From Wocania_A spongiicola (GTDB lineage: Bacteria > Bacteroidota > Bacteroidia > Flavobacteriales > Flavobacteriaceae): a stretch of 64,000 nt of DNA. The stretch is from positions 776,378 through 840,377 of the forward strand of contig NZ_JAMFLZ010000001.1 in NCBI RefSeq assembly GCF_023502325.1, written 5' to 3'. Made by a program: the position numbers and the translations under genes. The notes under the pieces are model-generated. The model made no database searches. It was not told the origin of the DNA and saw only the letters and a program-made list of their open reading frames with translations. Below, piece by piece: positions 42,202-49,196 of this stretch; within the stretch, counting starts at the first letter, position 1; each line of letters opens with the position of its first letter.

Positions 42202-42576
42202 ATGAATACAATTAAAACCTTTATGCTATTATTGGTAATAGCTACAATTTGCGCATGTAGTAATGATGACGCTCCAAAAAACAATGCACCAGTTTTAGAA
42301 GATATGGTGTTAGATGTTAGAGAAAACATTAGTTCAGATCTAATAACAACATTAAATGCTACTGATGTTGATGGAGATAAGTTAACCTATTCAATTGTTT
42401 CTCAAAACCCAGCAAATAGTGTAACTATTGGAGAAACTACAGGTGAAGTTTTTGTGGCTAATGCCTCAGCTTTTGATTATGACAACAATCAAAGAATTAC
42501 AGTCATTATAAAAATAAATGATGGCACTGTAGATGTAACAATGCAATTAACCATTAATATTATTGAGAATGTTTGA
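42202..42576 (+). CDS. Small cadherin-like lipoprotein
   Basis: 124 residues. Lipoprotein signal with Cys19 (ATICAC-SNDD). The rest is a single cadherin-type domain (about 28-122): NAPVLEDMVLDVREN, ATDVDGDKLTYSIVSQNP, ITIGETTGEVFV-like strand and DYDNNQRITVIIKINDG, with the DxDGD and DYD calcium-binding positions. It would sit on the membrane and contact other envelope proteins. It lies 28 bp after the ELWxxDGT gene, so is probably co-transcribed and under the same operator. The micro-ORF at 42569 overlaps its last 8 bases. Confidence 0.82.
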   Translation: MNTIKTFMLLLVIATICACSNDDAPKNNAPVLEDMVLDVRENISSDLITTLNATDVDGDKLTYSIVSQNPANSVTIGETTGEVFVANASAFDYDNNQRITVIIKINDGTVDVTMQLTINIIENV

Positions 42577-42673
42577 TAAATCTAAATTTTTGATTGAAAA
42601 ATATAGGCTAGAATTGTTTTTAGTATTTTTTTATAGCACTTCATTTCTTTTGTTGTTTTGGGCTTTTAGTTAG
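42569..42673 (+). CDS. 34-aa hydrophobic micro-ORF with core EKYRLELFLV, paralogue of 7672-7755
   Basis: ATG 42569 overlaps the end of the lipoprotein gene by 8 bases (different frame), which suggests translational coupling. The product MFDKSKFLIEKYRLELFLVFFYS continues as a hydrophobic helix ending WAFS. It aligns without gaps to the 27-aa micro-ORF at 7672 over 24 residues, with 12 identities and mostly silent codon differences in the core. A short charged N-terminus followed by one membrane helix fits a small inner-membrane peptide. No family name is known to me. A terminator follows 25 bp later, so it is the last gene of the regulated unit. Confidence 0.52.
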   Translation: MFDKSKFLIEKYRLELFLVFFYSTSFLLLFWAFS

Positions 42674-42697
42674 GGTAAAAGTTAAGTCCCCAAAAGT

Positions 42698-42734
42698 AAA
42701 AACCTGTTTCGTTTGTTTGAAGCAGGTTTTTTTT
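42698..42734 (+). terminator. Terminator closing the accessory block
   Basis: AAAAACCTGTTTC / GAAGCAGGTTTTT (one G-U pair), 8-base loop GTTTGTTT, T-run. Nearly the same as the pdhC terminator at 37806. Confidence 0.85.
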
Positions 42735-42741
42735 ATCTTTA
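42712..42741 (+). promoter_or_regulatory. Promoter TTTG-N18-TATCTTTA for the M28 peptidase, overlapping the terminator
   Basis: The -33 TTTG (42712-42715) lies in the terminator loop and the -7-like TATCTTTA (42734-42741) follows the T-run. Spacing of 18 equals that of the tRNA-Val and OmpA-gene promoters. The leader would be about 15 bases to ATG 42760. Confidence 0.5.
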
Positions 42742-42759
42742 AGCTCAAATAAAAATAAT

Positions 42760-43782
42760 ATGAGAAACACACTTTTAATTGTTCTAACTTTAATATTAGT
42801 TTCATGCTCAATAAGTCGTAAAGCAGCTGATGGTAAATCTGGAGTTGATGGAACATCAGCAACTCCTTCAAATTCTGAAATGCAAGCTACACTACTTAAA
42901 AAGAATAACGATTTTATTTTTTTAGAATCTATTAAAAGAAGTATGGAGTATTTAGCCTCAGATGAATTAGAAGGAAGAAATACAGGTAGTAAAGGAATTG
43001 AGAAAGCCGCTGTGTTTATTGAGAACTACTTCAAAAAAAATAATATAAAACCTTATTTTAAGACGTATAGAGATAGTTTTAATTTAAAAGATATTGTTGG
43101 TTATAATATTGTAGGGTATATTGAAGGGAACGATCCAGAATTAAAGAATGAATTTGTTATTCTTGGGGCTCATTATGATCATATTGGAAATGGAAAAGAA
43201 GTTAATGGAGATGTTATTGCAAATGGCGCTAATGATGATGCCTCTGGAACTGTAGCTGTTTTAGAATGGGCGAATTATTTTTCAAAGAGTAAAAGTAATA
43301 AACGAAGCATCCTCTTTACTTTATATTCAGCTGAAGAAATGGGGTTAAAGGGGTCTAGTCATTTAGCAAAAAGGCTTAAAAAAGAAAACCTCGATTTGTA
43401 TACTATGATTAATTTTGAAATGATTGGTGTACCAAGAGCGAAAGAAGAAATTATGGCTTACATGTCGGGTTACGAAAAATCTAATATGGGAGCAAAATTA
43501 AATGAATATGGAGGAAAGGAAGTTATTGGCTTTTTTCCAAAAGCTAAAGAATTTCAATTGTTTATGAGGTCTGATAATTATCCGTTTTATAAAGCTTTTA
43601 AAAAGCCATCTCATGCTATTTCTACATTTGATTTTACCAATTTTGATTATTACCATCACGTAGATGATGAAGCTGATAAAATGGATTATAAGCACATGAC
43701 TGATTTTATGAATGTAATGATTCCTGCATTAGAAGGAATGATTAACGCACCAACTCAGGAAATAAAAATGAACGATGAGTAA
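42760..43782 (+). CDS. M28-family zinc aminopeptidase-like lipoprotein
   Basis: 340 residues. Lipoprotein signal with Cys16 (ILVSC-S). Zinc site of an M28 peptidase: His138 and Asp140 in GAHYDHIG, Asp159 in NGANDDASGT (bridging ligand), the Glu192-Glu193 pair in YSAEEMGLKGS (general base and ligand), and the late His in YYHHVDDEAD. Likely cleaves peptides at the cell envelope. An N-terminal Ser/Gly-rich linker separates the anchor from the catalytic domain. It overlaps the SDR gene by 8 bases. Confidence 0.9.
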   Translation: MRNTLLIVLTLILVSCSISRKAADGKSGVDGTSATPSNSEMQATLLKKNNDFIFLESIKRSMEYLASDELEGRNTGSKGIEKAAVFIENYFKKNNIKPYFKTYRDSFNLKDIVGYNIVGYIEGNDPELKNEFVILGAHYDHIGNGKEVNGDVIANGANDDASGTVAVLEWANYFSKSKSNKRSILFTLYSAEEMGLKGSSHLAKRLKKENLDLYTMINFEMIGVPRAKEEIMAYMSGYEKSNMGAKLNEYGGKEVIGFFPKAKEFQLFMRSDNYPFYKAFKKPSHAISTFDFTNFDYYHHVDDEADKMDYKHMTDFMNVMIPALEGMINAPTQEIKMNDE

Positions 43783-44455
43783 TATTATAATTACAGGAAC
43801 AAGTAGAGGTATAGGTTACGAGTTAGTAAAGTTATTTTCTAAAACAGGGCACAATGTGCTGGCGCTTTCTCGAAATGAAAAACCAATAAAAAGGTTACAG
43901 TTAGACAATGTAGTTTCAATGCCTTTTGACTTATCTAATGCTAATGAATATGCTAAAGTTGAGGATTATATTAAAGGTGAGTGGGAGCAGGTTGATGTTT
44001 TAATAAATAATGCAGGGACATTACTTAATAAACCTTTTCCCGAAACATCTATGGTAGATTTTGAACAAGTTTATAAAACCAATGTTTTTGGGGTAGCTGA
44101 AATGACTCGCGTTGTTTTACCATTTATGAAAAAGAGTAGTCATGTTGTAACTATTAGTTCTATGGGAGGCGTACAAGGTAGTATGAAATTCCCTGGATTA
44201 GCTGCGTATAGTTCTAGTAAAGGGGCTGTAATTACCTTAACCGAATTATTAGCCGAAGAATACAAAGAGCAAGGTGTTGCTTTTAATGTCCTTGCTTTAG
44301 GAGCAGTGCAAACTGAAATGCTAGAAGAAGCATTTCCTGGTTATCAAGCACCTACTACTGCTTTAGAAATGGCAAAGTATATTTTTGATTTTTCGCTTAA
44401 CGGAAACAAATATTATAATGGAAAACTGTTACAGGTTTCTAATTCTACGCCGTAG
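43775..44455 (+). CDS. Short-chain dehydrogenase/reductase
   Basis: 226 residues, classical SDR. NAD(P) loop TGTSRGIG (7-14), LINNAG, catalytic Ser in ITISSMGG-type strand (VVTISSMGG), Tyr145 and Lys149 in YSSSK. Arg9-like residue after the glycine motif (SRN at the end of the second strand) suggests NADP preference. Substrate unknown. Overlaps the M28 gene by 8 bases and precedes the HAD gene by 3, so the three genes form one operon. Confidence 0.88.
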   Translation: MSNIIITGTSRGIGYELVKLFSKTGHNVLALSRNEKPIKRLQLDNVVSMPFDLSNANEYAKVEDYIKGEWEQVDVLINNAGTLLNKPFPETSMVDFEQVYKTNVFGVAEMTRVVLPFMKKSSHVVTISSMGGVQGSMKFPGLAAYSSSKGAVITLTELLAEEYKEQGVAFNVLALGAVQTEMLEEAFPGYQAPTTALEMAKYIFDFSLNGNKYYNGKLLQVSNSTP

Positions 44456-44458
44456 TTT

Positions 44459-45094
44459 ATGTCAAAATACAAATGTGTAATTTTTGATTGTGATGGTGTT
44501 TTAGTCGATAGTGAAACCATAAGTAATGCAGTATTTGTAGATATGGCTAACGAATTGGGAGCTAACATCGATTTGCATTATGCCATAAAACATTTTAAAG
44601 GAAGCTTTCTTAAGGACTGTGTTAATCATGTTTCAAAATTAATAGATTCTGAAATCCCTCAATCTTTTGAAGATGAGTATCGTAAGCGTAGTTTTGATGC
44701 TTTTAAAGCAAATATAAAACCCATTCAAGGAGTTTTAGGAGTATTACAAAATATAAAACTTCCCTTTTGTGTAGCATCCAGTGGGCCTGAAAACAAAATT
44801 AGGCTTAATTTAGAATTAACAGGATTATTACCATATTTTGAGAATAACATTTTTAGTTCTTATACCATCCAAAAATGGAAACCAGATCCGGGAGTTTTTT
44901 TATTAGCAGCAAAAACCATGGGGTATAAACCTAATGAATGTGTAGTGATTGAAGATAGTTTGTCTGGCATAAAAGCAGCGGTTAATGGAGGCTTTGATGT
45001 CTTCGGATTTACAGCACACGATTTAGATAACGAATTAGATGCATTAGCTACTAAAACCTTTGGTAGCATGAATGATTTGTTAGAGATGATTTAA
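44459..45094 (+). CDS. HAD-IA family hydrolase (beta-phosphoglucomutase / phosphatase-like)
   Basis: 211 residues. Nucleophile Asp10 and acid Asp12 in FDCDGVLVDSE, motif II Ser in VASSGPENK, motif III Lys in KWKPDPGVFL, motif IV IEDSLSGIKAA. The helical cap (about 18-80) marks subfamily IA, as in beta-phosphoglucomutase and 6-phosphogluconate-type phosphatases. Substrate cannot be deduced. Last gene of the M28-SDR-HAD run. Its stop overlaps the convergent gene's stop by 4 bases. Confidence 0.88.
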   Translation: MSKYKCVIFDCDGVLVDSETISNAVFVDMANELGANIDLHYAIKHFKGSFLKDCVNHVSKLIDSEIPQSFEDEYRKRSFDAFKANIKPIQGVLGVLQNIKLPFCVASSGPENKIRLNLELTGLLPYFENNIFSSYTIQKWKPDPGVFLLAAKTMGYKPNECVVIEDSLSGIKAAVNGGFDVFGFTAHDLDNELDALATKTFGSMNDLLEMI

Positions 45095-45636
45095 TATTTG
45101 GAATTTTGCTTGTTTAAATTATCCCATTCTTCTTGAGTAGCTCGGTGTTTTTGATGTTCCATTATGCCAACCCATTTACCATTTTGTTTTACTAACAACA
45201 TTTCAAAGTGTATAATATGCTGTACCTTATTTTTACCATTGCTGTCTGATGACCAGTAATTAAAGATCCCTGTTTCGTGAGCTGTGGTAGCATCGCCAAT
45301 ACGTTGCGAAAAACGAAACTCTACATCACTTTTATTTTTACCTTCTTTAGTGTCAATAAAACCTTGTTTCCAGCCAGCAAGTGCTTTGGCTAGAGGTACA
45401 GAGGTTTTGTTTTTACCAGTTGCAAAAACTACAACAGCATCCGGATGATAACCTGCCTCATAAGCTTCAAATTCACCTTCTCTAACAGTTTTTGAAAGTT
45501 CTGACCAATACTTGTCAAGTTCAGTTATTCTAAGTGAATCTTGACTAATTTCAGTTAAAAGAAAAGTAGTATTTGTGCTAGCTGTAATTGAATGAATAGA
45601 TGAGCTTAAGGCTAATAAAAAAAGAATTTTTTTCAT
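45091..45636 (-). CDS. Exported NTF2/SnoaL-like protein (DUF4440-type)
   Basis: 181 residues. Signal peptide (MKKILFLLALSSSIHSITA). The body reads as an NTF2-like cone: ELDKYWSELSKTVREGEFEAYEAGYHPDAVVVF, then SRxIGDATTAHETGIFNYW and HFEMLLVKQNGKWVGIMEHQ. Such proteins bind small ligands or act as lumazine/ketosteroid-like enzymes, but no catalytic Asp pair is obvious, so function is open. Its gene converges on the HAD gene with a 4-base overlap. Confidence 0.75.
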   Translation of the reverse strand: MKKILFLLALSSSIHSITASTNTTFLLTEISQDSLRITELDKYWSELSKTVREGEFEAYEAGYHPDAVVVFATGKNKTSVPLAKALAGWKQGFIDTKEGKNKSDVEFRFSQRIGDATTAHETGIFNYWSSDSNGKNKVQHIIHFEMLLVKQNGKWVGIMEHQKHRATQEEWDNLNKQNSKY

Positions 45637-45699
45637 GATAATGATTGAATGAATTGTAACCTTTACAAGGTCGTTTATTTTTATTAAAAAGCCAAGAAA

Positions 45700-46749
45700 T
45701 TAAGCTTCAGCATTAAAAAACACTTTATAATAGTGCATTTTTTTATCATCGTCATAACCACGCTCTAAATATTCAGCAGATGCATCAGGAGCATCAATAT
45801 CGAGTTTTATTTGAATATTGGTATCTAGTTTTATGTCTGTTTTAATCTTTCTTTTTTCTTTAGTCACAACACGTTCAGCGACATCAAACTGATTTCTAAT
45901 AACAATATTTTGTTCGCCTTCAAACTCTTTTTTATAATCTTCAAATTGTCTTATTTGTTTTTCATCTTCAAAAAGCTCTTCTTTAAAGCGTTCTATATTT
46001 ACAATTTCATTTTCTTTAAAAAAGTCGATGGTTTTTGCTAAAAATGTGTTTTGCTCTTGTGCACCGTAACTGGTTTTTAAAATTTCGGTAGAGAAGTCTT
46101 TACAAAGCTCAATGTACTGTTGTGTATGGTTATTGGCATCATCGGCATATTTAATATTTAAGAACTGATTCGTCCAATATTGTGCATCATATCCATTATT
46201 ATCTACACTTAAAATAATGTTACCTTCAGTGTCAGATTGATTTAAAATTAAGCATCCTTTATCTACTTTTTTTGAGTTGATTCCTTTTTGTACTAAGACA
46301 TCGTAACTATTGTTTTCTAAATAAGTTTGAAAAAAACTAACCTTACTTTCAATTTTAAAAATACCAATAGCGTTAGTTGTCATGTCTCTAAACTCTATGC
46401 CTTCAAACATAACGACTAATACGTCGCCAGTTTTTATTTGAGCTGAAGTAGATTGCTCATATAAGTGAGTAACTACATGTTTAGAAATATCAACAAATGC
46501 TTCATCATCATTAAAAAGTTGTGTTGCATAACTGTTAATTTCGTTTAGAGAAATATTAGCATGATGGTTAAACCGATAGCTTTGTACCACGCTACCAAAT
46601 GACCTTAATAAGAAGGGTAACATTAAATCGTAACTCGCTTCATCAAAATCAACTGTTTTATCTGAAAAAGCATTTTTTGTATCATTAAATTTATTACCGA
46701 CTTTATGAATGATGAATTTTGATATTGAAGCGTTTTTTCGTGAAATCAT
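45700..46749 (-). CDS. 37-kDa nucleoid-associated protein (NdpA/YejK-like)
   Basis: 349 residues. N-terminal ASISKFIIHKVGNKFNDTKNAFSDKTVDFDE is the usual start of the NA37/YejK family, and LVVMFEGIEFRDMTTNAIGIFKIESK and the GCLILNQ block match the conserved middle. Cytoplasmic DNA-binding protein of the nucleoid, exact role uncertain. No signal peptide. On the reverse strand, separated from the upstream TapB-like gene by 131 bp holding that gene's terminator. Confidence 0.85.
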   Translation of the reverse strand: MISRKNASISKFIIHKVGNKFNDTKNAFSDKTVDFDEASYDLMLPFLLRSFGSVVQSYRFNHHANISLNEINSYATQLFNDDEAFVDISKHVVTHLYEQSTSAQIKTGDVLVVMFEGIEFRDMTTNAIGIFKIESKVSFFQTYLENNSYDVLVQKGINSKKVDKGCLILNQSDTEGNIILSVDNNGYDAQYWTNQFLNIKYADDANNHTQQYIELCKDFSTEILKTSYGAQEQNTFLAKTIDFFKENEIVNIERFKEELFEDEKQIRQFEDYKKEFEGEQNIVIRNQFDVAERVVTKEKRKIKTDIKLDTNIQIKLDIDAPDASAEYLERGYDDDKKMHYYKVFFNAEA

Positions 46750-46800
46750 GTATAAAATATTAAGACTACAATAGTAATAATTTCAAAGCAAATAAGCACC

Positions 46801-46835
46801 AAAAAAGAACGCCAAAACATATAGTTTTGACGTTC
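46801..46835 (-). terminator. Terminator downstream of the TapB-like gene
   Basis: The reverse strand reads GAACGTCAAAAC-TATAT-GTTTTGGCGTTC followed by six T's, one internal mismatch. It ends the ompA-tapB transcript 46 bp after the stop. Confidence 0.8.
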
Positions 46836-46880
46836 AAGATTCGAGGACTTCAGATTTGGTTATCGTTATATTTTAAATAT

Positions 46881-47564
46881 TTATTTAGTTATACTTGTAA
46901 GTTCAGAATACCCCATTAATTTGCCTTTCTTATTATAAGTTTCACTTTTTACAACACCAACACCTTTGGCAATCCATTCTTTAATTTTATAGTTCATTTT
47001 CATGCCCATTTTCATTTCGGTATTATAGCTTATAGCAAAACAATCAAATGTTCCTGCGACTGTTGTAAGAGATTCTTTGGCATCTACTTTTCTGTTAAGC
47101 ATGTTTATGCTCATATTCATTTTAATACCACTCATATTCATCGTCATTTTGAGGTTAGCATCTTTTAAGGTTTGCCCCACATCTAAATTGTTTGGAAATT
47201 CTATATTGGTTCCAGACATTTCCATTTCCATGTCTTTGTATTGTTTAAATAAATCTGGATTCATTAAAGATTTAAAATCAATTGAAACACTATTACCGTT
47301 GCAGGTTATGTTGTATTCTGTAGTGGTTACTTCTTTGCCCTTAGCATCAGATATTTTTGCCTTTATGGTGGCAACATTATTATCTATAGTAGTTATTTCG
47401 TAATTAACTACGCTTTCTTTTTTACCTTTTTTGTTAAAGCTTGTAATTTCAAATTTAGCACCTTCCTCAAAAGGATAATAAGCACTACAAGTATTTTGAC
47501 TAATTGAAGAGTAACTAATAAATAATAAACAGAAAAAACCTATAATTTTTGCTTTCATAATCAT
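46881..47564 (-). CDS. TapB/DUF3108-like exported protein
   Basis: 227 residues. Signal peptide (to about residue 22, SYSSISQ). Beta-rich body: YYPFEEGAKFEITSFNKKGKKES, then TVAGTFDCFAISYNTEMKMG and EWIAKGVGVVKSETYNKKGKLMG. This pattern fits the TapB / DUF3108 envelope family of unknown function. ATG 47564 directly abuts the OmpA-family gene's stop; a second in-frame ATG follows two codons later and is equally possible. Co-transcribed with the OmpA gene, so an envelope-structure role is plausible. Confidence 0.75.
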   Translation of the reverse strand: MIMKAKIIGFFCLLFISYSSISQNTCSAYYPFEEGAKFEITSFNKKGKKESVVNYEITTIDNNVATIKAKISDAKGKEVTTTEYNITCNGNSVSIDFKSLMNPDLFKQYKDMEMEMSGTNIEFPNNLDVGQTLKDANLKMTMNMSGIKMNMSINMLNRKVDAKESLTTVAGTFDCFAISYNTEMKMGMKMNYKIKEWIAKGVGVVKSETYNKKGKLMGYSELTSITK

Positions 47565-49115
47565 CTATATTTTCACAAATTCAACACGTCTATTTTTTGC
47601 TTTGCCGTTAGTGGTATTATTATCATCAACAGGTTCAGTATCTCCTTTTCCTTCTGTTTGCAATCTATCACCAGATATTTTATAAACCTTAATTAAAGCT
47701 TCTTTTACAGCATTAGCTCTGCTTTTTGATAGTTTTAAGTTTGTATCATCATTACCGTCAGAATCTGTATGGCCAATAATATTTAATTTGATATTTTCAT
47801 CTTGTATTAGTACTTGAGAAATTTGGCGAATAATTCCATAAGATTGAGGTTTGATATTTGCAGAACCAGAATCGAATAAAATGCCGTTGGTAGATATTTT
47901 TCCTTTACTTATTAATTCGCGCCTTAAATCTACACCGCCTTTAGCCACCTTTAAATTACTTATATATAAATGTTCTTGTCCGTCTTTGAGATTGTTAAGA
48001 TGAAATTTTAAATATTTAAGTACATTTTCTTGTTCTATAAACCTCGGTATATCAATGTATTTAGTTTCGTTTACCCATAGCCTAAAGCGTTTTTTAGTAA
48101 CCGAAATAGCTATATGCGGTTGGTTAAGAACAGCTTTTCTAACATCTGCTTTTATATCTGTATTTATTGAGCCTCCGTTTCTATTAAAATAGTTTCGAGC
48201 TCTAAATGCAAAAGCGGCATACTGCCCTAAAGGAATAGAGATTTTGGCGTAATGCTCTACACCGTCTTTAAATTGATCATTGTCACTTAAAATTACATAA
48301 AATCTAGCTGTAGAAGATGTTTGTTGATTAATTCCTTTGGTAAGTAAGTCGAACTCTATGGTAAAGTCTTCAGGTAAATCTTTTACGTCAGGGATATAAA
48401 AAACACCATATCCAGTTTTTAATTCGAACCAATTGCCTTTGTTGCTAATTTTTACAACTTCGCCTGAGGCATTAGTATTCCATTTGCTAGGAAAGTCGCC
48501 AACAAAATCTTGAGAAAAATTATCAAAAAATAATAATTTATCTCCTGGGACATAATCAAACTTGCTATAGATTTCTAAATTGTCAGATATGTTAGTATTA
48601 ACCTCTTCAGCTGTGTCATTATTCCCATTAGTAGTTCCTGAAGAATTACTTGAACCTTCTTCGCTTGTAGATGTATTGCCAGAATCATCTTCTTTTTTAT
48701 CACGTTCGCGCTGACCTAGAAGTAATTCTTTAGCGGTTTTGATACTGTATTTTAGTGCTTTTTTGGCTTTGTTTATTTGTAATGTAGCTTTGGCTTGTTT
48801 TAAAACACTTGTGCCGTCAATATCTCCTAAAATATCTGGAGCGCTATCACTTAAACCCTGTAAATCGTCCAATGCATCTTCTAAAACATCAATATCATCA
48901 TCGTCAAGTGGTGTCCCTGCTGCGGCGTAACCGTCATATTTATATACTTTATCATATATATCAAAAGATTGTGTTACAAAGTTATCAACGCTAGAAATGC
49001 CAACCGAACTTTTTGGTCGTTTTAATTGTTTAGTTTGTGCGTAAGTATTAGATATAAAAAATACCAAAGCAATCCCAATAAAGGAAATGCGTAATGCATT
49101 TTTATGTGGTTTCAT
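47565..49115 (-). CDS. OmpA-family outer-membrane/peptidoglycan-linking protein
   Basis: 516 residues. Signal peptide to about 26. An alpha-helical and Ser/Asn/Gly-rich linker (about 60-170) leads to a lectin-like beta domain (about 190-395: LLFFDNFSQDFVGDFPSKWNTN, FTIEFDLLTKG, INVLKYLKFHLNN-like run). The C-terminal OmpA domain (about 405-516) has ILFDSGSANIKPQSYGIIRQI, IIGHTDSDGNDDTNLKLSKSRANAVKEAL and KAKNRRVEF, with the Asp and Arg that hold diaminopimelate. It would tether the outer membrane to peptidoglycan and bind a ligand by its middle domain. Promoter at 49172-49142. Confidence 0.87.
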   Translation of the reverse strand: MKPHKNALRISFIGIALVFFISNTYAQTKQLKRPKSSVGISSVDNFVTQSFDIYDKVYKYDGYAAAGTPLDDDDIDVLEDALDDLQGLSDSAPDILGDIDGTSVLKQAKATLQINKAKKALKYSIKTAKELLLGQRERDKKEDDSGNTSTSEEGSSNSSGTTNGNNDTAEEVNTNISDNLEIYSKFDYVPGDKLLFFDNFSQDFVGDFPSKWNTNASGEVVKISNKGNWFELKTGYGVFYIPDVKDLPEDFTIEFDLLTKGINQQTSSTARFYVILSDNDQFKDGVEHYAKISIPLGQYAAFAFRARNYFNRNGGSINTDIKADVRKAVLNQPHIAISVTKKRFRLWVNETKYIDIPRFIEQENVLKYLKFHLNNLKDGQEHLYISNLKVAKGGVDLRRELISKGKISTNGILFDSGSANIKPQSYGIIRQISQVLIQDENIKLNIIGHTDSDGNDDTNLKLSKSRANAVKEALIKVYKISGDRLQTEGKGDTEPVDDNNTTNGKAKNRRVEFVKI

Positions 49116-49141
49116 TGTAATTATTTGATTAATAGCTGCCT

Positions 49142-49172
49142 TAAAGATAAAAATTAGTTTGCAAATGCAAAA
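49142..49172 (-). promoter_or_regulatory. Promoter TTTTG-N18-TATCTTTA of the OmpA-family gene
   Basis: Read on the reverse strand, 26 bp before ATG 49115. -7 box 7/8, spacing 18 as in the tRNA-Val promoter. Confidence 0.55.
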
Positions 49173-49196
49173 CCTTAAGTGCTATTTAATAATAAT

